From the NCBI RefSeq assembly GCF_900108065.1, contig NZ_FNVQ01000001.1, positions 1,798,001 to 1,862,000 on the forward strand: a stretch of DNA of 64,000 bases. The letters run 5' to 3'. The DNA comes from Marinobacterium lutimaris. Its GTDB lineage: Bacteria; Pseudomonadota; Gammaproteobacteria; Pseudomonadales; Balneatricaceae. Within the stretch, counting starts at the first letter, position 1. Each line of letters begins with the position of its first letter. Position numbers and translations under genes: made by a program. Under the pieces are notes generated by a model that was not told where the DNA came from, ran no database searches, and worked only from the letters and a program-made list of their open reading frames with translations. Positions 33,950 through 43,401 of this stretch are shown piece by piece.

Positions 33950-35260
33950 ATGAGAATAAGGAAAAGAATCTCTGCTGTAGGTATCTGTTTCACACTCGCA
34001 ACCGCCCCGGCCAACGCCGGCGCTCTTTTGGATCTTTACCAGAAAGCACTGGATGCTGATCCTCAACTTAAGTCGGCCCAGGCCACCTTCGAGGCGGACT
34101 CTGAAGTATCCACCCAGGCAAGATCAGGCCTGCTACCCCAGGCAAACCTCAACGCCAACACTGCCCGAACCGATAACCGCGACTTCGACGGCAACACCCA
34201 CGGCTATACCCTGTCACTATCACAGCCGCTGTTCGACGCCAGCGCCTGGTTCATCTTCCGCCGCGGCCAACTGCTCGAAGAGCAGGCTCAACTCACCTTT
34301 GCACTGGCCCAGCAGGACCTGATCCTGCGATCCATCGACGCCTATCTGGGCGTACTGCGGGCACAGAGCACCCTGGATTTGGCCCAAGCGCGGGAGCGCG
34401 CCCTGTCACGGCGCCTGGAGCAGGTTCAGGCGCAGTTCGACGTGGGATTGATAGCGGTGACCGACGTACTCGATGCCCAGGCCTCCTATGATGAGGCCGC
34501 CGTGCAGCTTATCGACGCCCAGGGCGCACTCAGCAACAGCTTCGAGGCCCTTGAACGCCTGGCCGGCAGCCCACTCGACAGCATTCAGCCACTGGACCAG
34601 GACTATCCGATTCAGTCGGTTGAACCCACGGATCCGACCGCCTGGCTCGATCGCGCCTTTGAAGGCAATCTCACCTACAGAATAAGCCAGTACGACAGCC
34701 AGGCTGCCAGACGCTCGCTGCAGGCAGCCCGCTCGGAGCACCTGCCGAGACTGACGGTAGAGGCACAAAGCGGCGAAACCACCGAACGTGGCGATTGGGA
34801 CGACAACAACAGCATCGCCCTGAGGCTGTCGGTACCACTCTATGCCGGCGGCTCAACCAGCTCCGGTGTACGCGAAGCCGACCAACGCAACCGCGCCGCC
34901 CTCTTCAACCAGGAGGACCAGCGCCGCGCCCTGACATTACAGACCCGTTCATTGCTACGCGACCTGAACACCAGCGTCGAAAGCGTCAAGGCTCGGGCGC
35001 AGAGCATCAAATCACGGGAAACCGCGCTGCAGGCGAATGAAGAGGGTTTTTCGGTAGGTACACGCAACGTGGTCGACGTACTGGATGCAGAAAACGCGCT
35101 GTACCAGGCACTGCTGGACTACGCCAACAGCCGATACGACCACATCACCACGCTGTTTGAATTTAAGCAGACAGTGGGCAGCCTGAGCCCAGAGGACCTT
35201 ATCGCTCTGGACCAGTGGCTGACCTACGCAGACATGAGTAGCGGAACGGCTACCCAGTAA
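33950..35260 (+). CDS. TolC-family outer membrane protein
   Basis: A 436-residue outer-membrane efflux or secretion channel. Signal peptide to about residue 24 (APANAGA), then two homologous halves: LLDLYQKALDADPQLKSAQA opens the first, LDRAFEGNLTYRISQYDSQA the second; NVVDVLDAENALYQA is the typical late helix of the family. Transports whatever its inner-membrane partner supplies; no partner gene is adjacent. ATG 33950 follows AAAGGGC. Confidence 0.92.
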   Translation: MRIRKRISAVGICFTLATAPANAGALLDLYQKALDADPQLKSAQATFEADSEVSTQARSGLLPQANLNANTARTDNRDFDGNTHGYTLSLSQPLFDASAWFIFRRGQLLEEQAQLTFALAQQDLILRSIDAYLGVLRAQSTLDLAQARERALSRRLEQVQAQFDVGLIAVTDVLDAQASYDEAAVQLIDAQGALSNSFEALERLAGSPLDSIQPLDQDYPIQSVEPTDPTAWLDRAFEGNLTYRISQYDSQAARRSLQAARSEHLPRLTVEAQSGETTERGDWDDNNSIALRLSVPLYAGGSTSSGVREADQRNRAALFNQEDQRRALTLQTRSLLRDLNTSVESVKARAQSIKSRETALQANEEGFSVGTRNVVDVLDAENALYQALLDYANSRYDHITTLFEFKQTVGSLSPEDLIALDQWLTYADMSSGTATQ

Positions 35261-35263
35261 GCG

Positions 35264-36049
35264 TCAGTGAACGGTGGGGTTGTCCTCTTCGGCTTCCGAC
35301 AGCAGAGGCTGCCCCTCGCCATCATGACCGATGGCGCCCACCTCGACACCACGCTCCAGCAACTGCTGAACCAGCATCTCGGTCAGGTGCGCACTGATGA
35401 TCATGCCGGCAGGCGGATCACCCTCGAACAGATCGTCATCAAGCAGATCATCGCCGCGCAAGCCGAGTAACAGCGGATTTTCCACTAACAGCGGAGCGAG
35501 TTCATCCGGCGTGAAGATGGCATGATCCGAGGCCACCATCAGCGCCAGCTGATAGGCATCATGCGGACCATCTTCAAGCCGCTCGACATAGGCTTTTTCG
35601 GCCAGATGAAACAGGTCGCTGAGATGGCTGCGACCGCGCTTGGGTGCGAACTCACCGGCTTCGGTATAATCGACCCCATGCACCGCGGGCACCGAGTCCA
35701 GCTCATGGGCGTCCACCAGCACCCGCCCTTCGGAATCCACCTCAAGCCAGTTGCGATTGACCGCCACCGCCAGCAGACCCTCGAGGGCCGCCGCAACGAT
35801 GTTGCTGGTGACGATAGCACCGACACAAGGATTGGGCCGCTCTCGATCCACGTCGATCAGATCACTGGCCCTGGCGGAGAGCAGTTTTGGATCTTCGTCG
35901 ATCAGCGCAGCCAGCTCTTCGCCGGACAGCCAGAGACATTCGTTACAGACGCGATGGGCAGTGAGGTAAGGTTCAGTCTCGCCCTGGTCAACCATGACCT
36001 GAACATATTCGATACGAACCTTTTCCAGCAGTTCGGCTAACCGACTCAT
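35264..36049 (-). CDS. Uncharacterised protein with internal duplication
   Basis: A 261-residue soluble acidic protein. Two halves look alike: residues about 20-90 (PYLTAHRVCNECLWLSGEEL ... NPCVGAIVTSNIV) and about 165-240 (DAYQLALMVASDHAIFTPDE ... DPPAGMIISAHLT). Each has a helix, an E/D-E-L turn, an ENPxLL-like strand and a hydrophobic end. ATG 36049 follows AGGAGGAGCGG. It is convergent with the TolC-family gene. No family name is known to me; regulator or chaperone is possible. Confidence 0.65.
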   Translation of the reverse strand: MSRLAELLEKVRIEYVQVMVDQGETEPYLTAHRVCNECLWLSGEELAALIDEDPKLLSARASDLIDVDRERPNPCVGAIVTSNIVAAALEGLLAVAVNRNWLEVDSEGRVLVDAHELDSVPAVHGVDYTEAGEFAPKRGRSHLSDLFHLAEKAYVERLEDGPHDAYQLALMVASDHAIFTPDELAPLLVENPLLLGLRGDDLLDDDLFEGDPPAGMIISAHLTEMLVQQLLERGVEVGAIGHDGEGQPLLSEAEEDNPTVH

Positions 36050-36145
36050 ACCGCTCCTCCTGGAGAGATGGGAACACAGAAACAGGCACCGAGCCTTTAA
36101 TAGTAATCGTCCCGGCGATAATTGCACGCATCGCCGGGCAGGCAA

Positions 36146-36787
36146 TCAGTGAATAGTAATACCGATCGGCTGCACACGATCCTTCATGTCATCGAAGGCG
36201 TGACGCAGATGCGACAGCGGCATCAGGCCGAAATCGATCGGATCCGTCGGCAGCTCGTACCAGTCCAGGGACCAGATACGAGTCATCAGCTCGTATTCGC
36301 CGATCAGCGCATCAAGCAGAATCATGACCGCTTCGACACGGGCATCCATCTCGAGAATTTTCGGTGCGTCGCGCAGGTAAACCGCCAACTGCAGCTTGCC
36401 GTTCAGCTGCCGCAGGGAGCACCAGAATTCATCGATTTCGCACAGCTCATCGCCCATATTGACGAACGCCGGCACGGGATCGTAGCGCTCATTAAAGGCG
36501 CGGAAGCTGATGCCGGACAGATCCGGCGCAGCGCCGACCAGTGACAGCACAGCATGGATCGACTCCGGGTAGCCATCACAGCCAAACACCATCTCGACCG
36601 GCCCCTCTTCCGACTCCTTTTCGAAGTGGAAGGTCAGATTGCGGTCGATCTTCTGCAGGCTGGAACGATAGGCGTTCAGCAGCGCATCTGCTTCGAAATG
36701 CGCATCCTGCTGACTGGCCAGCAACTGATCGAGCGTCTGCTCGACGTGCTGCCAGAAGTCTTCTATCTGCTTGTGGCTATAGGTCAT
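36146..36787 (-). CDS. Conserved hypothetical protein
   Basis: A 213-residue soluble protein, helical at the ends with an acidic beta-rich middle (NLTFHFEKESEEGPVEMVFG) followed by LSLVGAAPDLSGISFRAFN. No metal or catalytic motif. Sits behind dcd with about 28 bp between, so may share its transcript. I do not know a function. Confidence 0.65.
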   Translation of the reverse strand: MTYSHKQIEDFWQHVEQTLDQLLASQQDAHFEADALLNAYRSSLQKIDRNLTFHFEKESEEGPVEMVFGCDGYPESIHAVLSLVGAAPDLSGISFRAFNERYDPVPAFVNMGDELCEIDEFWCSLRQLNGKLQLAVYLRDAPKILEMDARVEAVMILLDALIGEYELMTRIWSLDWYELPTDPIDFGLMPLSHLRHAFDDMKDRVQPIGITIH

Positions 36788-36815
36788 AAAGTCTGTGCTA
36801 ATAGGGTGAATTGTC

Positions 36816-37382
36816 TCAGGTACGGGGAACGACGACGCCGGTCTGCCCCTGATACTTACCCTTGCGATCGAGATAAGAGGTTTCGCACACTTCGTCGGCC
36901 CCCAGGAACAGCATCTGGGCAACACCTTCGTGGGCGTATATTTTTGCCGGCAGCGGCGTGGTGTTGGAGAACTCCAGCGTCACATGGCCTTCCCACTCCG
37001 GCTCCAGCGGCGTGACGTTAACGATGATGCCGCAACGAGCATAGGTGCTCTTGCCCAGGCAGATCGTCAGCACATCGCGGGGGATGCGGAAGTACTCAAC
37101 AGTACGCGCCAGCGCGAAGGAGTTGGGCGGAATGATGCAGACATCGGATTTCACATCGACAAAACTCTTCTCATCGAAGTTTTTCGGATCGACGATGGAG
37201 GAGTTGATGTTGGTGAAGATCTTGAACTCGTCCGCACAACGCACGTCATAGCCGTAACTGGAAGTGCCATAGGAGACGATGGGTTGATCGTTGACCCGAC
37301 GCACCTGTCCCGGTTCGAACGGCTCGATCATCTTCTTTTCTTCCGCCATGCGGCGAACCCAGCTATCTGACTTAATGCCCAT
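36816..37382 (-). CDS. dcd: dCTP deaminase
   Basis: A 188-residue enzyme of full family length. Landmarks are [45 protein letters not shown] and the catalytic Glu in VTLEFSN, plus [10 protein letters not shown]. It turns dCTP into dUTP, the main route to dTMP in gammaproteobacteria. The neighbour mrp lies upstream on the same strand. Confidence 0.96.
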   Translation of the reverse strand: MGIKSDSWVRRMAEEKKMIEPFEPGQVRRVNDQPIVSYGTSSYGYDVRCADEFKIFTNINSSIVDPKNFDEKSFVDVKSDVCIIPPNSFALARTVEYFRIPRDVLTICLGKSTYARCGIIVNVTPLEPEWEGHVTLEFSNTTPLPAKIYAHEGVAQMLFLGADEVCETSYLDRKGKYQGQTGVVVPRT

Positions 37383-37451
37383 GTTTTCCTTTACGCGCTA
37401 CGAACTTGTTTAAATATTAGCGCTGCATTCTACAGCGCTTTGGGACGCCAA

Positions 37452-37496
37452 CGCCAGCGCCGGGACGGGCCTGAAAGCTCTCGTCCGGCGCTGGCG
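37452..37496. other. Strong GC stem-loop between mrp and dcd
   Basis: A 15-bp stem with one bulged G: 37452-37467 pairs with 37482-37496 (CGTCCGGCGCTGGCG). There is no T run on either strand. It may be a transcript-processing or stabilising element between mrp and dcd. Confidence 0.55.
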
Positions 37497-37541
37497 TCGC
37501 AATTGCGATTGAGCAAAAGCAGTGAATCGGCGAAAACTGAA

Positions 37542-38639
37542 TCAGTCGCCGAAGATCTGGATTTTCGGGCCTCGCGGCGTGCTGCCTACTTTTCTCACCA
37601 GGCAGGCCGACAGACGCGCGGCGATCTCGAGGTAGCGCTTGGCGTGGGCACTTTCCGGATCGGAGACAACACTGGGCTTACCACCATCCGACTGTTCACG
37701 GATCGCCAGCGTCAGCGGCAACTGGCCCAACAGTTTGCAGTCATAATCCTGGGACAGCTTCTCGCCGCCGCCAGCACCGAAAACCGCCTCTTCATGGCCG
37801 CAGTTACTGCAGATATGAGTGCTCATGTTCTCGACCACGCCCAATACGGGGATATCGACCTTGCGGAACATCTCAATCCCCTTACGGGCATCCAGCAACG
37901 CAATATCCTGGGGAGTGGTGACGATCACTGCTCCGGAAACCGGCACGCGCTGGGACAGGGTCAGCTGGATATCGCCGGTTCCCGGCGGCATATCGATCAG
38001 CAGGTAGTCGAGATCATTCCACTTGGTCTGGTTCAGCAACTGCTGCAGCGCGCCGCTGACCATGGGGCCACGCCAGACCATGGGCGTATCGTCATCCACC
38101 AGGAAGCTCATCGACATTACCTGGACACCGTGACTCTCCACCGGCAGGAAGAACTTGTCATCTTCAGCGGTCTGCGGACGCGTACCTGAAGGTACACCCA
38201 GCATCATGCCCTGGCTCGGGCCATAAATATCGGCATCAAGCACACCCACACGTGCGCCCTGAGCCTTGAGCGCAAGCGCAAGGTTTGCGGTAGTAGTGGA
38301 CTTGCCCACCCCACCCTTGCCGGAGGCTACGGCGATAATATTGCGCACACCCGCAAGGCCAGGCAGCTGTTTTTCAGAGCCGGTCGCTTTGATCTTCTGC
38401 TGTACATCGATGCTCACATCAGTGACACCACAGCTGCGCTTCAGCTCTTCGGCAAGCGCATCTTTCAGAGCCTGATGCTCGCACGCAGCTGCATAGGGCA
38501 ACTCCAGCGCGACTGTGAGCTTATCTCCGGACAGCTCCACCTGGCGAACCACGCCGGCATCACCCAGCGACTGTTCCAACCAGGGGTCGACCCAGGCATC
38601 TACACAACGCCTGATGGCGTTCGGGTCCAGCTCTGACAT
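37542..38639 (-). CDS. mrp: Iron-sulfur cluster carrier ATPase (Mrp/ApbC)
   Basis: A 365-residue P-loop protein. The N-terminal ~90 residues are a DUF59/MIP18 domain; then the deviant Walker A ASGKGGVGKSTTTANL, VLDADIYGPSQ and, at about residue 280, the CxxC cluster-binding pair in HICSNCGHEE. It carries and hands over 4Fe-4S clusters. In many gammaproteobacteria mrp sits directly divergent from metG; here lplT-aas, trmA and an HDOD gene are placed between. Confidence 0.95.
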   Translation of the reverse strand: MSELDPNAIRRCVDAWVDPWLEQSLGDAGVVRQVELSGDKLTVALELPYAAACEHQALKDALAEELKRSCGVTDVSIDVQQKIKATGSEKQLPGLAGVRNIIAVASGKGGVGKSTTTANLALALKAQGARVGVLDADIYGPSQGMMLGVPSGTRPQTAEDDKFFLPVESHGVQVMSMSFLVDDDTPMVWRGPMVSGALQQLLNQTKWNDLDYLLIDMPPGTGDIQLTLSQRVPVSGAVIVTTPQDIALLDARKGIEMFRKVDIPVLGVVENMSTHICSNCGHEEAVFGAGGGEKLSQDYDCKLLGQLPLTLAIREQSDGGKPSVVSDPESAHAKRYLEIAARLSACLVRKVGSTPRGPKIQIFGD

Positions 38640-38690
38640 GCAATTATCTCCAATACTCTACGGCTAAAAACATACCTTTATACTCAGGTA

Positions 38691-41600
38691 TTATGTCGAA
38701 TCCGTCTGGCACAAGTCCAGCGCCAGCGCACGGGCAGTGCAGAAATCCGGCTTGCCGCTTCCCAGATAAGGAAGCTCCGGCACCGCTAACACCACGCCCG
38801 GTAACATAAGTGCGGGCATACCGCCGTTTCTCAACCTTGCCGGCACTTCATCGGCCTCATCCGACTCAACCAGCAGCACCACCTGCTCCCCTTTACGACT
38901 ATCCGGTATCGCGGTGGCGATCAGCCCCGTTTCCGCGCCAAGGATCGAACGCGCCTTCTCCTCTAACGCGCCGAGGGAGATCATTTCACCACCCACTTTC
39001 ACAAAGCGGGAGTAACGGTCGATCAGGGTCAGGAAGCCATCCTCGTCAAGCCGACCCTTGTCGCCGGTGACGTACCAGCGCAGGCCATCCTGCTCGATGA
39101 TCACGTTCGCGGTGCGTTCCGGGTCGTCCAGGTAGCCCTGCATAATCTGGGTACCGCCGATCAGCACCATGCCTGCCTCGCCCTCCGGCAGCGGCTCAAA
39201 AGACTCCGGATCCACCACTCGAAACCAGGAGCCCGGCAGAGGCATTCCCACCGTGCCATCCTTGTTGCCGACCTGCAGCGTCCAATAATTGGTATCCAGG
39301 TAATCAGGCAGGTTTACGCTGGCCACCGGCGTAGTTTCGGTACAGCCATAGCCCTCGAGTACTTTTTTACGAAAGCGGGTTTCAAACGTTTCCCTGACCC
39401 TGGGAGACAGCTTTTCCGCCCCTGCCACCACCAGGCGCAGCGACTCGAACATCGACGGCATCACCTTCGGGTTGCGGGCGTAGAGACGCAGAAAGGTACT
39501 GGTCCCGCAAAGCAGTGTCGCCTGCCAGCGGGCCGCCGCCTTGGCGACATTGACCGCATCAGTGGGATCGGGATGACAGACCAGAGGCACCCCCTCGATC
39601 AGCGGCATCATGGTGGTCGCCGTCAGGCCAAAGGCATGAAACGTAGGCAGGGTACCCAACACGCAGTCATCCTCTCGGATATTAAACACGTCGGCGATCT
39701 GCTTGACGTTGGCAAGGATATTACGATGGCTCAGCATCACCCCCTTGGGCGTCCCCTCACTGCCGGAGGAGAACAGAATCGCGGCGGTATCATCCAGCGA
39801 AGCACCGCCGCCGTAGCGGAACTTAACCCACCAGAGCGGCACCAGCCGCAGTGAGACCAGGGTAGACAGCGCTTCCAGCTTGCCAATCGACTTGCGCACT
39901 TTTTCCAGCTCGATCACTTCAAGCTGCTCAAGCAAGGGCTGCATATCCAGTCCACGCTGCTTGAGCTTTTTCAGGAACTGAGAGGACGTCACCAGCACCT
40001 TCAGATCGGCCCGCTCGGCGCATTTTTTCAGCACATCCACCGGTGCCGTGTAGTTCAGCGGCACCAGGGTTTTGCCCGCCATCAACAGCGCCAGGTTACC
40101 AATAACACCACCGGGCGCTGCCGGGAGCAGCACGCCCACTCGCTGCCCCTGACAGCGTCGCAGACGGCGCGAAAGCAGCACCGATCCCGTCAACACACGC
40201 AGATGAGACAGCGCAGGGCCGTCCAGATCGGTCAGTGCCCAGTCGGTGGGCGCCGCCCGCGCCGTGGAAATAAACGCACGCGGTAAAGATTCCAGGCTAT
40301 CGGTGTAACGCGCCCAGGCGCTGATAGACAGTTCTGAGACAGCAGAACGCACGCTGACGGCATCGCTACCCAGCGGCATCGGCGCGCCAAAAGCGACAAT
40401 CACGTGACGTCGCCAGCCCGCCCGGCGCGTCATCTTGGGACGAGCGTTAGAGCGGGAAAAGCGACTGCCCCAGAGGCCACGCAGGTAAAATGGAATGATG
40501 CAGGCATCGCTTTCCAGCGCCACCTCTGCTGCGCGTTCGAAACCACGCTTGAAAGGCGCCAGCTGGCCGCTGTGGCTGATCGCTCCCTCTGGAAAGACAC
40601 ACACCACCTTGCCTTGACTCAACAACTCGCCAACCCGCTGCATCGCCTCCCGACTGCCGGTCGAAGAGACGGGAATCACCCGGTAGCAGTCGAGCAACCA
40701 TCGGAGGTACCAGCGCTCATAAAGGGAGCGCTCCATCACGAAGTGTACGTGGCGCGGGCAGGCAAACTGCACCATCGCCCAATCCAGCCAGCTGATATGA
40801 TTCCCCAGCAACAAGGTACCTGTGCCATCCCGCGGCAGGTTTTCAAAACCAAGCACCTTCATCCGGTAGCGGTGGAGCATCGTGCGTACCAGCAGCCTCA
40901 ACATCGCCTCGGGCATCCTGATCACCGCGAGTACCGCCGCCACAGACGCCGCCAGCGCCAGCACTACCAGCAGGCTCCGCGCAGGCACCTCGAGATAGGC
41001 GCTGACCACGGTAGCCACCAGACAGAAGAACATCGCCAGGTTCTGCAGGAAGTTATTCCCGGCCAGAATCGCCCCACTCTCCCCCTCCGGCGCGTGAAAC
41101 TGTATCAGGGCATTCAACGGCACGATGCTGAGGGCGCCGCCAAAACCAACGGCAAAGAACAGTATTCCCGCCTGGAAGAGCGAGCTCGATGCGGGCAGAA
41201 ACAGCAGGCCCAGAGCGACAAATGCGGCCCCCAGAGGGATCAGCCCCAGGTTGATATAGTGCCGTGACAGACGCGCCACCAGCATAGAACCGAGCAGAAT
41301 ACCGACACCGGCCAGCGCCATCGCCCCCTGGATCAGAAAGGTGTTTAACTCACCCAGGTGCGCCTTCACGTAAGCGGGATAGACCGCCACCATCACCTGA
41401 CTGATCGACCAGAACAGCGCCAGGCCCATCACGGACCAGAATATCGGCCGATGCCCGGTGATCCGCTTCAGGTTGGTTCTGAGCAACTGGCCGCGCAGGT
41501 ACGCGCCTCGATCCAGGCGCAACTGAGGCCGGTCCGTCCCCTGACCGAGTTTCAGCGCCAGCAGCCACTCCACACAGGCCAGCGCAACCAGCAGCCAGCC

Positions 41601-42191
41601 CAGAGGCGCTATCTGCCGCAGAACTTCCGCCGGCGTATTCTCGACTACTGCCGTCAACTCCAGCCGCGATTCGAACAGCAGCGAAAACAGTACAATGGCG
41701 CCCAGGATCGAGATGATTGTCGCCGCCTGAACCCAGCCATTGGCGCCACTGAGATTATCCGAGCCCACCAGCTCGCGGATATATCCATATTTGGCCGGCG
41801 AATAAAGTGCGCTCTGCATCGCAAGCAGAAAAGTCATCACAAAGGCAGGTACAAACCAGCCCTGATAGTAACAGAGGGTGATTGCCAGGGTCAGTACGAT
41901 GGCTGCGGCAGCCGAGGTCCGGATCACCCGGGGCTTGGCAAAGCGGTCGGAGAGGAACCCCGCCGGGGTAAACAGCAGGATAAAAGGCAGCAGAATCAGC
42001 GCGTTCACCACCGCCGTCAGTAACACCTGTTCAGGCCCATCATAGGCCTTGAACAGGGTGTTCTGGATCAGGATCTTGTGACCCAGATCCAGGGTGGCAT
42101 TAAGAAAGGCAACGGCAATGAAGGGGAGAAAACCGGCTATACGCCAGAGGGGTTTATCCTTTGTCTCCTGATGACGGCTACCGGATCTCAT
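38691..42191 (-). CDS. aas: LplT-Aas fusion: lysophospholipid flippase + acyltransferase + acyl-ACP synthetase
   Basis: A 1166-residue three-part protein. Residues about 1-420 are a 12-helix MFS transporter of the LplT type. About 430-640 is a PlsC acyltransferase with NHISWLDW (H-x4-D) and a FPEGAIS motif. About 660-1160 is an AMP-forming synthetase with the P-loop-like LFSSGSEGTPKGVML and YGCTETTPV. Together they flip 2-acyl-lysophospholipid inward and re-acylate it using ACP. Escherichia coli makes these as two adjacent proteins (about 397 and 719 residues); here they are one polypeptide. No frameshift or weak joint is visible. No aas neighbour remains. Confidence 0.92.
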   Translation of the reverse strand: MRSGSRHQETKDKPLWRIAGFLPFIAVAFLNATLDLGHKILIQNTLFKAYDGPEQVLLTAVVNALILLPFILLFTPAGFLSDRFAKPRVIRTSAAAAIVLTLAITLCYYQGWFVPAFVMTFLLAMQSALYSPAKYGYIRELVGSDNLSGANGWVQAATIISILGAIVLFSLLFESRLELTAVVENTPAEVLRQIAPLGWLLVALACVEWLLALKLGQGTDRPQLRLDRGAYLRGQLLRTNLKRITGHRPIFWSVMGLALFWSISQVMVAVYPAYVKAHLGELNTFLIQGAMALAGVGILLGSMLVARLSRHYINLGLIPLGAAFVALGLLFLPASSSLFQAGILFFAVGFGGALSIVPLNALIQFHAPEGESGAILAGNNFLQNLAMFFCLVATVVSAYLEVPARSLLVVLALAASVAAVLAVIRMPEAMLRLLVRTMLHRYRMKVLGFENLPRDGTGTLLLGNHISWLDWAMVQFACPRHVHFVMERSLYERWYLRWLLDCYRVIPVSSTGSREAMQRVGELLSQGKVVCVFPEGAISHSGQLAPFKRGFERAAEVALESDACIIPFYLRGLWGSRFSRSNARPKMTRRAGWRRHVIVAFGAPMPLGSDAVSVRSAVSELSISAWARYTDSLESLPRAFISTARAAPTDWALTDLDGPALSHLRVLTGSVLLSRRLRRCQGQRVGVLLPAAPGGVIGNLALLMAGKTLVPLNYTAPVDVLKKCAERADLKVLVTSSQFLKKLKQRGLDMQPLLEQLEVIELEKVRKSIGKLEALSTLVSLRLVPLWWVKFRYGGGASLDDTAAILFSSGSEGTPKGVMLSHRNILANVKQIADVFNIREDDCVLGTLPTFHAFGLTATTMMPLIEGVPLVCHPDPTDAVNVAKAAARWQATLLCGTSTFLRLYARNPKVMPSMFESLRLVVAGAEKLSPRVRETFETRFRKKVLEGYGCTETTPVASVNLPDYLDTNYWTLQVGNKDGTVGMPLPGSWFRVVDPESFEPLPEGEAGMVLIGGTQIMQGYLDDPERTANVIIEQDGLRWYVTGDKGRLDEDGFLTLIDRYSRFVKVGGEMISLGALEEKARSILGAETGLIATAIPDSRKGEQVVLLVESDEADEVPARLRNGGMPALMLPGVVLAVPELPYLGSGKPDFCTARALALDLCQTDST

Positions 42192-42231
42192 GCCCCCTCC
42201 CTTGGTTTCTTTGCGGGCCGCTGTTCAGTAC

Positions 42232-43320
42232 TTAGCGCCGCGTCAGATAGACACCGCACTCCAGGTGGTCGGTATAGGGAAACTGATCGAAGATCGCGAA
42301 TCGCTCAATCCTGTGGGTGCGAGTGATATCCCTCAGGTTCTCTTTTAATGTCTCCGGGTTACAGGAAATATAGAGGATATGTTGATATTCAACTACCTGG
42401 GACACAGTCTCATCATCAAGACCGGCCCGCGGCGGGTCAACCAGCACGGTGGTGAAATCACACTCTTCCAGCGCCAGCCCCTGCACTTTGCGGGTTTCCT
42501 TTTTGCCCTTGAGCACCAGGGAAAGATCCTCTGAGGGCATACGCAGCACATCGATATTATCGATACCGTTCTGCTCAATATTAAAACGGGCCGAACGCAC
42601 CGATTCCTTGGATATCTCGGTAGCCACCACGCGACGGAAGTTCTGCGCCAGCGGCAGTGTAAAATTGCCGTTTCCACAGTAAAACTCCACCAGATCGCCC
42701 CCGGCGTCGCGGCTGGCATCCAGCGCCCAATGAATCATCTGCCTGCAGACTTCGGCGTTAGGCTGGGTAAAGCTGTTTTCGGTCTGTTTGTAGCTGTACT
42801 CGCGGCCGTCAATATCCAGCTTTTCGATGACAAAGTCGTTATCGAGCACGATTTTGTTTTTGCGCGAACGACCGATGATATCGATACCAAAACGCTCACG
42901 CAGCGGGCGCACAGCCTCAATCCACTCATCACCGATGGCACGGTGATACAGCAGACTGACCAGCAGTTCGCCGGAAAGGGTACTGAGGAAATCGATCTGG
43001 AACAGTTTGAAGCGAAGCTTGGGATCCGGCCGGATCGCATCCAGCAGCTCGAACATCACATTATGGATCCGCTCGGACACCATGGGGCACTCGTCGATGC
43101 GGATCTTCGCATGCTTGTCGCCCGGCTCGAACATGACATAGTAGAGATCATCTCCCTCATGCCAGACTCGAAACTCAGCCCGCATTCGGTAATGGGAGGT
43201 CGGCGACCGGTAAAGATCGATTTCGGGCAGCTCAAACTCGGCAAAATCGCGGCTTATACGCTCGCGTTTCGCGGCTAGCTGGCTTTCGTACTGGGCAGGC
43301 TCAACCTTGGGCAGGGGCAT
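42232..43320 (-). CDS. trmA: tRNA (uracil-54-C5)-methyltransferase
   Basis: A 362-residue enzyme close to the standard 366. SAM motif EFYCGNGNFTLPLAQNF, DPPRAGLDDE, the nucleophile Cys in YISCNPETL and the end ECGVYLTRR mark TrmA; it has no TRAM domain or Fe-S Cys set, which separates it from RlmD and RlmC. It makes m5U54 in the T loop of tRNA. Confidence 0.95.
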   Translation of the reverse strand: MPLPKVEPAQYESQLAAKRERISRDFAEFELPEIDLYRSPTSHYRMRAEFRVWHEGDDLYYVMFEPGDKHAKIRIDECPMVSERIHNVMFELLDAIRPDPKLRFKLFQIDFLSTLSGELLVSLLYHRAIGDEWIEAVRPLRERFGIDIIGRSRKNKIVLDNDFVIEKLDIDGREYSYKQTENSFTQPNAEVCRQMIHWALDASRDAGGDLVEFYCGNGNFTLPLAQNFRRVVATEISKESVRSARFNIEQNGIDNIDVLRMPSEDLSLVLKGKKETRKVQGLALEECDFTTVLVDPPRAGLDDETVSQVVEYQHILYISCNPETLKENLRDITRTHRIERFAIFDQFPYTDHLECGVYLTRR

Positions 43321-43401
43321 GGGGTCCTCGACAGACAGGCAAAACAGGCGGCGATTCTATCAGCCGCCCCCCGGTGTCTCCAACCGCTTGCTGCTGTCGT
43401 T

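Noticed and set aside
37452..37496. Rho-independent terminator for mrp
   Set aside because: The stem is very strong but has no T run on either strand, so it is listed as a stem-loop only.
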